A stretch of DNA of 64,000 nt from Herbaspirillum robiniae. GTDB lineage: Bacteria; Pseudomonadota; Gammaproteobacteria; Burkholderiales; Burkholderiaceae_D. A program made the position numbers and the translations under genes. The notes under the pieces are model-generated. The model was not told the DNA's origin and did not search any database. It saw nothing but the letters and a program-made list of their open reading frames with translations. The stretch spans positions 930,001-994,000 of the forward strand of contig NZ_NJGU01000001.1 of assembly GCF_002213415.1 (NCBI RefSeq), written 5' to 3'. Positions 18,267-26,576 of the stretch are shown piece after piece; the stretch's first letter is position 1; each line of letters opens with the position of its first letter.

Positions 18267-18286
18267 ATGATGACGCCCGTCATCAT
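18267..18286. repeat. Perfect 9-2-9 palindrome, possible operator
   Basis: ATGATGACG, a CC spacer and CGTCATCAT make an uninterrupted inverted repeat about 290 bases upstream of PEP-CTERM gene 2. There is no T run, so a terminator is unlikely; a dimeric-regulator binding site is the simplest reading. Confidence 0.55.
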
Positions 18287-18416
18287 TTCCACACTTAAAT
18301 ATTCCAGAACATTGCGACGCGGAAAAAATTAAGCACAACCATCGGAAAGCCTTAACCAGAAAGACTTCCAAGACTCCTACACCGCAACAAAAATTACGCT
18401 GGCAAAGTAAAAATCA

Positions 18417-18450
18417 GTTGAGATTTAATGACGCAGCAGCTAATCTCAAC
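18417..18450. repeat. Spaced inverted repeat upstream of PEP-CTERM gene 2
   Basis: GTTGAGATT and AATCTCAAC are perfect inverted nine-base arms separated by 16 bases, about 130 bases before the gene. It could be an operator pair or a leader stem-loop. Confidence 0.5.
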
Positions 18451-18575
18451 CGGTCTCCATCGAACAATAAATCCAACCAGAGACAACCTCGTTCCGGCCA
18501 CAACAACTCAATCAGCTGGAACGTCCCTCCCCTGTTGTGCATTCTCAATTAATCGAATCAAGAAAGAGGTGTGTA

Positions 18576-19145
18576 ATGAAAAAACTGATTAGCAGTTTGC
18601 TGCTTGCGTCCGCGCTCGTCGCTGCTGGTTCCACGGCCAGCGCTGCAGATCTCGAGCGTACGCGCACGCTGGTGTGGACCGACTCGACGTCGACCTTCAA
18701 CGCCCGCTACGGCGACGGCACCACCGGCCTGACCTTCCTGGAAAACTTCAACTTCAGCGTCGACGGCTCCTCCTCCGTTTCGTCCGCGGTGGTGTCGATC
18801 GCCCTGGACGGTCTGTCGCGCCTGGGTATCGACAGCTTCACCCTGAGCGGCAATGGCCAGAGCTACACCGGCACTTCGCTGCTCAACGGCGATACCCAGA
18901 CCTTCAGCCTGCGTACCAACGGCCTGACCGCCGGCCTGTATACGCTGACTGTGGCGGGCACCATCCTGGGTAGCGGCGGCGGCAGCTTCGCCGGCAACAT
19001 CAGCGTCGCACCGGTGCCGGAAGCCTCGACCACCGCGATGATGCTGGGCGGCCTGGCCCTGGTCGGCTTCGCGGCTTATCGCCGTCGCCGTCCTGGCAGC
19101 AAGTCGGAGTCGCAAGTGCAGGTGAACCAGCTGATGCCGGCCTAA
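18576..19145 (+). CDS. PEP-CTERM sorting-domain protein (copy 2 of a tandem pair)
   Basis: 189 residues from the ATG at MKKLISSLLLASALVAAGST, chosen because AAAGAGGTG precedes it; an earlier in-frame start is less likely. It has a signal peptide, then a domain clearly homologous to copy 1 (shared TSTF, F-ENF-FS, SAVxSIAL, FTLSGNG, GGSFxGNISVA). The exosortase signal is VPEAS, MMLGGLALVGFAAY and RRRR. As in copy 1, a tail of about 15 residues follows the arginines, ending NQLMPA. Expected to be exported and processed by an exosortase located elsewhere. The pair looks like a local duplication with different upstream control DNA. Confidence 0.85.
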   Translation: MKKLISSLLLASALVAAGSTASAADLERTRTLVWTDSTSTFNARYGDGTTGLTFLENFNFSVDGSSSVSSAVVSIALDGLSRLGIDSFTLSGNGQSYTGTSLLNGDTQTFSLRTNGLTAGLYTLTVAGTILGSGGGSFAGNISVAPVPEASTTAMMLGGLALVGFAAYRRRRPGSKSESQVQVNQLMPA

Positions 19146-19156
19146 GCCGCCCGCAT

Positions 19157-19192
19157 CAGGGGAATGCCTGCCCACGCAGGCGTTCCCCCTGA
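19157..19192. terminator. Hairpin after PEP-CTERM gene 2, possible terminator
   Basis: TCAGGGG-AATGCCTGC pairs with GCAGGCGTT-CCCCCTGA around CCAC. The stem is long but no T tract follows on either strand, so termination is only likely. Confidence 0.4.
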
Positions 19193-19243
19193 AAACATAT
19201 CCGCCGTCCCCTCCCTGCCGCGACGTCCTTCGCCCACGCCTCC

Positions 19244-19519
19244 TCAGGCTTCATCCAGCAGCGCCACCGCATGATCGATCGCCACGCGAAAGCGGATCTG
19301 CGTGTCTGCGGCCGTCTCGGAAATCGTCTTCAGTCGCGCGCGCAATCCCCTGGTCGACTCGATCGGGTCGCTGCCGTCGCGCGCATTGCGCAATTGCTCG
19401 GTGGCATGGCGCATCAGCTCGCGCGTGGCGTCGTCGATGTTGGTTCCGTCCTCGGCCTTGAGCGCTAAGCCGCGCATTTCCTCGGTGTACTGCGAGATCA
19501 GGTCCAGTGCGTGTTTCAT
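19244..19519 (-). CDS. Small hypothetical protein (91 aa)
   Basis: 91 residues, predicted largely helical with regular charged heptad-like stretches (MKHALDLISQYTEEMRGLAL, then ATEQLRNARDG). No signal peptide, membrane segment or cysteine is seen. I do not recognise the family. GGGAGAA lies just upstream of the ATG, and codon use matches the surrounding genes, so I regard it as real. It is convergent with the PEP-CTERM gene and divergent from xthA; neither gives a functional hint. Confidence 0.6.
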   Translation of the reverse strand: MKHALDLISQYTEEMRGLALKAEDGTNIDDATRELMRHATEQLRNARDGSDPIESTRGLRARLKTISETAADTQIRFRVAIDHAVALLDEA

Positions 19520-19684
19520 GGCGATTCTCCCGTCCGGCTTGCGATGGCGCCGCGAACGCGGCCCTGAGGGTTAGGCTCGCCGCCGCGCGAAAGATTCACG
19601 ACCGTGCTGCAGGCGTGAATGCGGTAAGATGGCGCCCTTCGCCCACGGGCGACGCCACCACCGATTCACCACTGTCCTACACCC

Positions 19685-20452
19685 ATGAAAATCGCCACCT
19701 GGAACGTCAACTCCCTCAAGGTCCGCCTGCCGCAAGTGCTGAAATGGCTGGAGGAAAACCCGGTCGACGTGCTGTGCCTGCAGGAAACCAAGCTGACCGA
19801 CGACAAGTTTCCCGCCGCCGAGATCGCCGCGGCCGGCTACCTGGTCGAGTTCAGCGGGCAGAAGACCTATAACGGCGTGGCCATCCTGTCGCGTCATCAG
19901 ATGAGCGACGTGGTGAAGAACAATCCGCTGTTCCCCGACGAGCAGCAGCGCATCATCGCCGCCACCATCGAAGGCGTGCGCTATGTGTGCGCCTATATCC
20001 CCAACGGGCAGGCGCTGGATTCGGAAAAGTATCCCTACAAGCTGTCGTGGCTGGCGGCGCTGCACCAGTGGCTGGAACAGGAGAAGGCGAAGCATCCGCG
20101 CATTGCCCTCCTGGGCGACTACAACATCGCGCCGGAAGACCGCGACGTGCATGACCCCAAGGCCTGGGAAGGCCAGGTGCTGGTGTCGGAACCGGAGCGC
20201 GATGCCTTCCGCAAGCTGCAGGCGATGGGCTTCACGGATTCGTTCCGGCTGTTCGAGCAGCCCGAGAAGATCTACAGCTGGTGGGATTATCGCCAGATGG
20301 GCTTTCGCCTGAACCGTGGCCTGCGCATCGACCACATCCTGCTGTCGGAAGAATTGACGCCGCGTTGCACGGCCTGCGTGGTCGACAAGGTGCCGCGCAA
20401 GTGGGAACAGCCGTCCGACCACGCGCCGGTGATCGCGACGCTGGGCGACTGA
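19685..20452 (+). CDS. xthA: Exodeoxyribonuclease III (AP endonuclease family)
   Basis: 255 residues. The signature blocks are all present: WNVNSLKVRLPQVLKWL at the N-terminus, CLQETKLTDDKFP with the metal-binding glutamate, LLGDYNIAPEDRDVHDP with catalytic Asp/Asn, YSWWDYR, and the C-terminal RIDHILLS and PSDHAPV with the catalytic histidine. It is a cytosolic Mg2+-dependent enzyme with 3'-5' exonuclease and abasic-site endonuclease activity used in base excision repair. It stands alone on this strand. Confidence 0.95.
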   Translation: MKIATWNVNSLKVRLPQVLKWLEENPVDVLCLQETKLTDDKFPAAEIAAAGYLVEFSGQKTYNGVAILSRHQMSDVVKNNPLFPDEQQRIIAATIEGVRYVCAYIPNGQALDSEKYPYKLSWLAALHQWLEQEKAKHPRIALLGDYNIAPEDRDVHDPKAWEGQVLVSEPERDAFRKLQAMGFTDSFRLFEQPEKIYSWWDYRQMGFRLNRGLRIDHILLSEELTPRCTACVVDKVPRKWEQPSDHAPVIATLGD

Positions 20453-20467
20453 TGCCGTTGCGGCGGC

Positions 20468-20749
20468 CTACTCCTGGCCGCCGCCCTCTTCCGTTTTTTT
20501 ATTGCGCATGTTCTTCTCGAACTGCACGTCGAGCTTGCTCACGCGCCTGGGTTTCTGCGGGCCGTAGGCGTTGACGAAGGCGACGAACTCGTCCAGCTCC
20601 AGCGCCTCGTTGAGTTTTTCCATCGGATGGCCGGCCTCGCGCCGGGTCAGGATGAAACGCTCGTCGGAAGTGCGCAGCATCGAATACTGCCTGGTCTCGG
20701 CGCGGTTGTTCAGGCGCTCGATGGCGCTGGCGGCGCGGGTCGATCTCAT
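20468..20749 (-). CDS. Small hypothetical protein (93 aa) coupled to a GNAT gene
   Basis: 93 residues, basic N-terminus (MRSTRAASAIERLNNRAETR), a middle EALELDEFVAFVNAYGPQKPRRVSKLDV and a lysine/glutamate-rich C-terminus. No signal peptide or membrane segment. I do not recognise the family. The ATG overlaps the stop codon of the acetyltransferase gene as ATGA, so the two are translationally coupled, which argues that it is a real gene. The function is unknown. Confidence 0.6.
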   Translation of the reverse strand: MRSTRAASAIERLNNRAETRQYSMLRTSDERFILTRREAGHPMEKLNEALELDEFVAFVNAYGPQKPRRVSKLDVQFEKNMRNKKTEEGGGQE

Positions 20750-21252
20750 GGTTGTTCCTCCTCAAGCTTGAGCTGCCAGTAGCCGACATCCACCCAGCGG
20801 CCGAACTTGCGGCCGACTTCATTGAACTGGCCCACCTTCACGAATCCCATGCGCTCATGCAGCGCCACGCTGGCGTCATTGGGCTGGGCGATGCCGCCGA
20901 TGACCAAGTGCACGCCCAGCGGCCTCAGCTGGGCGAACAAGCGCGCGTACAGTTGCTTGCCGATGCCGCGCCCGGCGGCGTCGCGGTGCAGGTAAACCGA
21001 ACTTTCCACCGACTGCGCGTAGGCGGCGCGCGGCTTCCACTTGCTGGCGTAGGCATAGCCCAGCACCTGGCCGCCTTCCTCGTACACCAGCCATGGGAAC
21101 TGCGCCTGCACCTCGGCAATGCGCGCGGCCATGGCGGCAACCGGGATCGCCTCGGTCTCGAAGCTGACGGCGGTATGTTCGACGTAGTGGTTGTAGATGC
21201 CGCAGATGGCGTCGGCGTCGGCGGCGGTAGCCGCCCGGATAGGGTCGTGCAT
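20746..21252 (-). CDS. GNAT N-acetyltransferase, phosphinothricin/methionine-sulfone type
   Basis: 168 residues from the ATG at MHDPIRAATAADADAICGIY. An upstream extension in frame looks non-native. The order of motifs, IYNHYVEHTAVSFE, then VYLHRDAAGRGIGKQLYARL (acetyl-CoA pyrophosphate loop RGIGKQ) and ALHERMGFVKVG, is that of the Pat/MddA group. These cytosolic enzymes acetylate phosphinothricin, methionine sulfone or methionine sulfoximine. Which substrate applies here is not visible. It is coupled to the 93-residue gene downstream. Confidence 0.88.
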   Translation of the reverse strand: MHDPIRAATAADADAICGIYNHYVEHTAVSFETEAIPVAAMAARIAEVQAQFPWLVYEEGGQVLGYAYASKWKPRAAYAQSVESSVYLHRDAAGRGIGKQLYARLFAQLRPLGVHLVIGGIAQPNDASVALHERMGFVKVGQFNEVGRKFGRWVDVGYWQLKLEEEQP

Positions 21253-21367
21253 GTCTGGTCGGATGGCGGTCGCGGGGCGAAGTCGCCAGTGTAACCAAAT
21301 CGGGGCGGCGATGCTCATCGACTTCACCGCCCCGCGGCCTCCCCCGTCCCCTGTCCATCCGCCCGAA

Positions 21368-23254
21368 TCAAGGCCGCAACGCCGCCTTCACCTGCTCCAG
21401 CGCCGCCGGGTCCTCGATGGTGGGCAGCTCGCCCGGGTCGCGGCCTTCGCAGATGGCCTGGATCGCGCGGCGCAGCAGCTTGCCGGAGCGGGTCTTGGGC
21501 AGCAGGCCGACGAACAGCACCCGCGAGGGACGCCCGACCGCGCCGATCTGCCGGTCGACCACACCCATGATCTCGGCCTCCAGCGCCGACTTCTGCTGCG
21601 GCGTGGCGGCGGCGTCGGCATTCTTCAGGATGACGAAGGCGTAGGCGGCCTGGCCCTTGAGCTTGTCTTCCACGCCCACCACGGCCACCTCGGAGACGTT
21701 GGGATGGCTGGAGATGCTCTCCTCGATCTCGCGCGTGCCCAGGCGATGGCCGGCGACGTTGATGACGTCGTCGGTGCGGCCGAGGATGAAATAGTAGCCG
21801 TCCGCGTCGCGGATGCCCCAGTCGAAGGTGGAGTAGACCTCGCGCGGCAGGCTGCGCCAGTAGGTGTTGACGAAGCGCTCGTCGTCGCCGTACACGGTCT
21901 GCATGCAGCCGGGCGGCAGCGGGCCTTCGATGGCCACCACGCCCTTCTCGTTCGCGCCGCATTCTGCGCCGGTGGCTTCGTTGAGGATGGCCATCCTGTA
22001 ACCGGCCATCGGCACGCCCGGGCTGCCCAGGCGGGTCGGTTTGTCGTCCACGCCGCGGGCGATGGAGATGATGGGCCAACCGGATTCGGTCTGCCAGTAG
22101 TTGTCGATCACCGGCACCTTGAGCGCATCGGAAATCCAGCTGGAGGTGGTTTCGTCCAGCGGCTCGCCGGCCAGGTACAGGGCCTTGAGCGAGGAGGTAT
22201 CGTGCTTGTGCATGAACTCCGGCGGCTGTTTTTTAAGCACGCGGATCGCGGTGGGCGCCGAGAACATGCGCGTGACCTTGTACTTCTCGACGATGCTCCA
22301 CCACACGCCGGCGTCGGGCCGGATCGGCAAACCTTCGTAGAGCACGGTCGCCATGCCGTGGATCAGCGGGCCGTAGACGATGTAGGAGTGCCCCACCACC
22401 CAGCCGATGTCGGAGGTGCAGAAATAGGTCTCGCCGGGCTGGCCGCAAAAGATGTGCTGCATCGACGAGGCCAGCGCCACCGCGTAGCCGCCGACGTCGC
22501 GCTGCACGCCCTTGGGCTTGCCGGTGGTGCCTGAGGTGTAGAGGATGTAGCTGGTCTCGTTGGACTCCAGCCAGGTGACCGGCACCTGCGCGTCCAGGTA
22601 TTGCCGGCGCAGCGGCGCGTAGTCGGCGTCGCGTTCGGGCGTGCGCGGCAGGTCGGCCAGGCCGCGATCGACCAGCAGTACCCGCGCCGGCTTGTGGCCG
22701 GCCTGGCGGATCGCCTCGTCCAGCAAACCCTTGTACGGGATCACCTTGCCGCCGCGCGAACCGGCGTCGGCCGAGACGATCAGGCAGGGTTGCGCGTCGT
22801 CGATGCGCGAAGCCAGGCTGTTGGAAGCGAAGCCGCCGAACACCACCGAATGCACGGCGCCGATGCGCGCACAGGCCAGCATGGCGAACACTGCCTCGGC
22901 GATCATCGGCATGTAGATCAGCACGCGGTCGCCGCGCTCCACGCCCAGCGATTGCATGACGGCGGCCATGGCCATCACCTCCTGCTGCAGTTCGGCATAG
23001 GTATAGGTGCGCTCGCTGCCGGTCTCGGTGGACACCGCGATCAGCGCGGGCTGCTGTGCGCGTTGCGGCAAGTGGCGGTCGACGGCGTTGTAGCAGAGAT
23101 TGGTCTTGCCGCCGATGAACCAGCGCGCGAACGGCGCACGCGAGTAATCCAGCGTGCGGGAAAACGGCTCTTCCCAATGGATGCGCGCGGCCTCCTCCGC
23201 CCAGAACGACTCAGGCTGCTCGATGGAGCGGCGATAGAATTGCTCGTATTGCAT
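21368..23254 (-). CDS. prpE: Propionyl-CoA synthetase
   Basis: 628 residues, ANL adenylate-forming family. The ATP loop YTSGTTGKPKG and the PrpE-specific N-terminus MQYEQFYRRSIEQPESFW are visible, and the C-terminal KTRSGKLLRRAI contains the catalytic, acetylation-regulated lysine. It converts propionate, ATP and CoA to propionyl-CoA, feeding the 2-methylcitrate cycle encoded nearby. It lies on the same strand as prpB and prpC, separated from prpC by a lipoprotein gene, and 284 bases separate it from that gene's stop, so it may have its own promoter. Acetate activation (Acs) is less likely given this context and N-terminus. Confidence 0.92.
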   Translation of the reverse strand: MQYEQFYRRSIEQPESFWAEEAARIHWEEPFSRTLDYSRAPFARWFIGGKTNLCYNAVDRHLPQRAQQPALIAVSTETGSERTYTYAELQQEVMAMAAVMQSLGVERGDRVLIYMPMIAEAVFAMLACARIGAVHSVVFGGFASNSLASRIDDAQPCLIVSADAGSRGGKVIPYKGLLDEAIRQAGHKPARVLLVDRGLADLPRTPERDADYAPLRRQYLDAQVPVTWLESNETSYILYTSGTTGKPKGVQRDVGGYAVALASSMQHIFCGQPGETYFCTSDIGWVVGHSYIVYGPLIHGMATVLYEGLPIRPDAGVWWSIVEKYKVTRMFSAPTAIRVLKKQPPEFMHKHDTSSLKALYLAGEPLDETTSSWISDALKVPVIDNYWQTESGWPIISIARGVDDKPTRLGSPGVPMAGYRMAILNEATGAECGANEKGVVAIEGPLPPGCMQTVYGDDERFVNTYWRSLPREVYSTFDWGIRDADGYYFILGRTDDVINVAGHRLGTREIEESISSHPNVSEVAVVGVEDKLKGQAAYAFVILKNADAAATPQQKSALEAEIMGVVDRQIGAVGRPSRVLFVGLLPKTRSGKLLRRAIQAICEGRDPGELPTIEDPAALEQVKAALRP

Positions 23255-23538
23255 GATGTCTCCTCATGTCTTTCGAACTGGAATTTTCTGCTTGTTCTTG
23301 TTGGCTTCCGGCCGCCGCTTCTTATGGATTGCGCGTGCGTGCCGAAGGGGTGATTCAGTGTGTCAGGCCAAGCTTACTTGCTGCTGAATCGCGGCGGCAT
23401 CCGCGCCGATGGCCGCGCGCCGAAACCGGCGCCGGCCAAGGCGATGGAGAGGACCGATGGAGAGGACATGCGCGGGCCGCGAACGCCGCCCGGGGAAGAG
23501 ATGAGATGCGAAGCCCGCGCGCGGCGCGGGCGTCGTCG

Positions 23539-23970
23539 TCAGCGGACCTTGCAGTCGTTGGCGAGTTGCTGGCCGATCTTGGAATTGAGCAGCATCGACT
23601 TCGACGGAATCTGGATCCACACCAGCCCTTCGCCCTTGTTCTCCAGGCGCACCGCGCCGGTCGACGTGCTGACCGGGTTCATGGTGTACGAACGTCCCTT
23701 CCACTCCAGCGTCACGCCGTCGGTGACGCGGCCATCCATGCGCAGTTCCACCTTGTTGCCCAGCTCGCAGCTGAAGTTGCCGGTCACCAGCTGCGTGGCC
23801 CAGGTCGGCTGGCTGGCCGCGGGCGACTTCAGGATCTGCGGCAGCACCGGCTTGGTCTCGGTCACGGGCACCGGTTCCTGCGAGGCGCAGGAAGCCAGCA
23901 ATGCGGCGGCGCCGGCGATCAGGCAAAGTTTGAAGAAGGAGGAAAAGCGCGTGGCGTTCAATACGGTCAT
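23539..23970 (-). CDS. Small lipoprotein, unknown function
   Basis: 143 residues. The N-terminus MTVLNATRFSSFFKLCLIAG runs into the lipobox LLASC, giving a lipid-modified cysteine near residue 28. The mature part has one pair of possible disulfide cysteines (SCELG and NDCKVR) and beta-rich text such as VELRMDGRVTDGVTLEWKGR, somewhat like MliC-type lysozyme-inhibitor or C-lysozyme-inhibitor folds; that likeness is weak. It sits between prpC and prpE on the same strand, without an obvious role in propionate metabolism. Start chosen at the ATG with GGATATTCC before it. Confidence 0.7.
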   Translation of the reverse strand: MTVLNATRFSSFFKLCLIAGAAALLASCASQEPVPVTETKPVLPQILKSPAASQPTWATQLVTGNFSCELGNKVELRMDGRVTDGVTLEWKGRSYTMNPVSTSTGAVRLENKGEGLVWIQIPSKSMLLNSKIGQQLANDCKVR

Positions 23971-24143
23971 CGGAATATCCAGGTCGGTGGCGGATCCGGA
24001 TATTGCGCTGCAATGCATCCAACGCGGCCGGATCCCAAAGGGGCTTGAAGCAATCCGACCGCATCTTAGCAATTTATTGCAATTGTCTCGCCCCTCGGCG
24101 GATCTTGTTACAAATCCGCCGCCGGCCGCCGCTCCCGCCCGCC

Positions 24144-25301
24144 TTACTTGCGCTTGGCGATGGGAACGAACTTCAGGTCTTCCGGCCCGACATAGTTGGC
24201 CGAGGGGCGGATGATCTTGTTGTCGATGCGCTGCTCGATGATGTGCGCGGCCCAGCCGGAGGTGCGAGCGATCACGAACAACGGCGTAAACATCGCGGTC
24301 GGCACGCCCATCATGTGGTAGGACACGGCCGAGAACCAGTCGAGGTTGGGGAACATCTTCTTGATGTCCCACATCACCGACTCCAGGCGCTCGGCGATGT
24401 CGAACATCTTGGTCGAGCCGGCGTCCTTGGAGAGCTTGCGCGCCACTTCCTTGATCACTTTGTTGCGCGGGTCGGAGATGGTGTAGACCGGATGGCCGAA
24501 ACCGATCACGACCTCCTTGTTCTCGACGCGGCGACGGATGTCGGCCTCGGCCTCGTCCGGGTTGTCGTAGCGCTTCTGGATCTCGAAGGCCACCTCGTTG
24601 GCGCCGCCGTGCTTGGGGCCGCGCAGCGCGCCGATGGCGCCGGTGATGGCCGAATGCATGTCGGAGCCGGTACCGGCGATCACGCGGCCGGTGAAGGTGG
24701 AGGCGTTGAACTCGTGCTCGGCGTACAGGATCAGCGAGGTGTGCATCGCCTTTTCCCATTGCTCGGACGGCTTCTGGCCGTGCAGCAGGTGCAGGAAATG
24801 CGCGCCGATGGAGTCGTCGTCGGTCTCGACTTCGATGCGGTTGCCGTTGTGGCTGTAGTGGTACCAGTACAGCAGCATGGAGCCCAGCGACGCCATCAGG
24901 CGGTCGGCGATGTCGCGCGCGCCGGGCGTGTTGTGGTCATCCTTTTCCGGCAGCACGCAGCCCAGCGCCGACACGCCCGTGCGCATCACGTCCATCGGGT
25001 GCGAAGCGGCGGGCAGCCACTCCAGCGCCGCCTTGACGTTGGCCGGCAGGCCGCGCAGCGCCTTCAGCTTGGCCTTGTAGGCCTTCAGTTCGGCCGCGGT
25101 GGGCAGCTTGCCGTGCACCAGCAGGTGGGCGATTTCCTCGAACTCGCAGCTGTCGGCCACGTCCAGGATGTCATAGCCGCGATAGTGCAGGTCGTTGCCG
25201 GTCTTGCCGACGGTACACAGCGCGGTGTTGCCGGCGGTGACGCCGGACAGGGCCACGGATTTCTTGGGCTTGAAGCCCGGTGCTGCCTGTTGTTCGCTCA
25301 T
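24144..25301 (-). CDS. prpC: 2-Methylcitrate synthase
   Basis: 385 residues, citrate-synthase fold. The stretches [51 protein letters not shown] and [21 protein letters not shown] (active-site histidine) are those of the PrpC group, which is shorter at the N-terminus than GltA. It condenses propionyl-CoA with oxaloacetate to 2-methylcitrate. It follows prpB by 50 bases and should be transcribed from the sigma-54 promoter upstream of prpB. Confidence 0.95.
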   Translation of the reverse strand: MSEQQAAPGFKPKKSVALSGVTAGNTALCTVGKTGNDLHYRGYDILDVADSCEFEEIAHLLVHGKLPTAAELKAYKAKLKALRGLPANVKAALEWLPAASHPMDVMRTGVSALGCVLPEKDDHNTPGARDIADRLMASLGSMLLYWYHYSHNGNRIEVETDDDSIGAHFLHLLHGQKPSEQWEKAMHTSLILYAEHEFNASTFTGRVIAGTGSDMHSAITGAIGALRGPKHGGANEVAFEIQKRYDNPDEAEADIRRRVENKEVVIGFGHPVYTISDPRNKVIKEVARKLSKDAGSTKMFDIAERLESVMWDIKKMFPNLDWFSAVSYHMMGVPTAMFTPLFVIARTSGWAAHIIEQRIDNKIIRPSANYVGPEDLKFVPIAKRK

Positions 25302-25351
25302 CGTGTTCTCCTCAAGGTATCGTTTGTCGTGGTCTTGCCGATTGCGATGCG

Positions 25352-26242
25352 TTACTTGTTCTTCTGCTGCGCGAACAGCGCGTCCAGCTTCTGTTCGTAG
25401 CTGTGGTAGTCGATGCGGTCGTAGAGCTCCATGCGGGTCTGCATGGTGTCGACCACGTTCTTCTGGGTACCGTCGCGGCGGATCGCGTTGTAGACGTTCT
25501 CGGCCGCCTTGTTCATGGCGCGGAAGGCCGACAGCGGATAGAGCACGATGCCGACGTCGGCGCCTTTCAACTCATCCACGGTAAACAGCGGGGTCGAGCC
25601 GAACTCGGTGATGTTGGCCAGGATCGGCACCTTCACCGCGTTGGCGAATTTCTTGTACATCTCCAGGTCGGTGATGGCTTCCGGGAAGATCATGTCGGCG
25701 CCGGCCTCGACGCAGGCCACGGCGCGCTCGATGGCGGCCTCCAGCCCTTCCACGGCCAGCGCGTCGGTACGGGCCATGATCACGAAGTTCTCGTCGGTGC
25801 GGGCGTCCACCGCGGCCTTGATGCGGTCGACCATCTCCTGCTTGGTGACGATCTCCTTGCCGGGACGGTGGCCGCAGCGCTTGGCGCCGACCTGGTCTTC
25901 GATGTGCACGGCGGCGGCGCCGAACTTGATCATCGATTTCACGGTGCGCGCCACGTTGAAGGCCGACGCGCCGAAGCCGGTATCCACGTCCACCAGCAGC
26001 GGCAGGTCGCACACGTCGGTGATGCGGCGCACGTCGGTCAGCACGTCGTCGAGGTTGGAGATGCCGAGGTCAGGCAGGCCCAGGGAGCCGGCCGCGACAC
26101 CGCCGCCGGACAGATAGATCGCGCGGAAACCGGCGCGCTTGGCCAGCAGCGCGTGGTTGGCGTTGATCGCGCCGATGACCTGCAACGGGGATTCTTCCTG
26201 GACGGCCTTGCGAAACGCTGCGCCTGCGGAGTGGAGAGCCAT
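25352..26242 (-). CDS. prpB: 2-Methylisocitrate lyase
   Basis: 296 residues from the ATG at [17 protein letters not shown], with AAGGTGT upstream; an earlier in-frame start would run into the promoter. The PEP-mutase/isocitrate-lyase barrel includes [13 protein letters not shown] and the catalytic [10 protein letters not shown] with C123. It splits 2-methylisocitrate to pyruvate and succinate, the last step of the 2-methylcitrate cycle. It is the first gene after a perfect sigma-54 promoter and is divergent from the activator gene prpR. Confidence 0.96.
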   Translation of the reverse strand: MALHSAGAAFRKAVQEESPLQVIGAINANHALLAKRAGFRAIYLSGGGVAAGSLGLPDLGISNLDDVLTDVRRITDVCDLPLLVDVDTGFGASAFNVARTVKSMIKFGAAAVHIEDQVGAKRCGHRPGKEIVTKQEMVDRIKAAVDARTDENFVIMARTDALAVEGLEAAIERAVACVEAGADMIFPEAITDLEMYKKFANAVKVPILANITEFGSTPLFTVDELKGADVGIVLYPLSAFRAMNKAAENVYNAIRRDGTQKNVVDTMQTRMELYDRIDYHSYEQKLDALFAQQKNK

Positions 26243-26576
26243 GGTGACACCTTTGGTGGAGGTTGCGGGATGCGGCCGGACTGGGCCGCGTTGTCTTTTT
26301 GCCATCCTGGCGCCGATGCATGAGCCGGCGGTCGGACGAATTGGCAGCCTGTATTGCAACGGCCGTGCCACAGGGCGGCGGCGAAAGCGAACCGGCGTTG
26401 CCGGGCGCCTCCGCCTGTGATGACAAACAGAGAAGAATCAAAGGCTTAGCCGGATACGCGACGGCATCCCAACGCGAAGACGGCGCGCAGGCAAACGCGG
26501 CCATGCCGGGATCAAAGCGTTTCAAAAGTGTTACATTAACGTTTCATTGAACGAATGCGAAACACCGAGAACGCCA
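26243..26576. promoter_or_regulatory. prpB-prpR divergent control region
   Basis: 334 bases between divergent prpB and prpR. It contains the sigma-54 promoter for prpB and, near 26541-26552, the imperfect palindrome GTTTCATTGAAC, a possible PrpR activator site, upstream of that promoter on the minus strand. No gene is seen in it. Confidence 0.6.
26356..26370 (-). promoter_or_regulatory. Sigma-54 promoter of prpBC
   Basis: On the minus strand TGGCACG, GCCG, TTGCA matches the -24/-12 consensus exactly (TGGCAC and TTGC with five bases between). Transcription would start near 26345, leaving a leader of about 100 bases before prpB. It fits activation by the adjacent sigma-54-dependent PrpR. Confidence 0.88.

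Larger units (their letters stand above)
18180..18575. other. AT-rich non-coding region upstream of PEP-CTERM gene 2
   Basis: About 400 bases with no plausible gene and markedly lower GC than the rest of the window, especially 18220-18560. It holds a perfect 20-base palindrome and a spaced inverted repeat listed separately. The length suggests an elaborate promoter or an untranslated leader. The ribosome site AGAGGTGTG is at its right end. Confidence 0.6.

Noticed and set aside
26341-26357. Plus-strand sigma-54-like TGGCAG...TTGC element toward prpR
   Set aside because: The spacing between the two blocks is six instead of five bases and the first block lacks the consensus C; only the minus-strand element fits.
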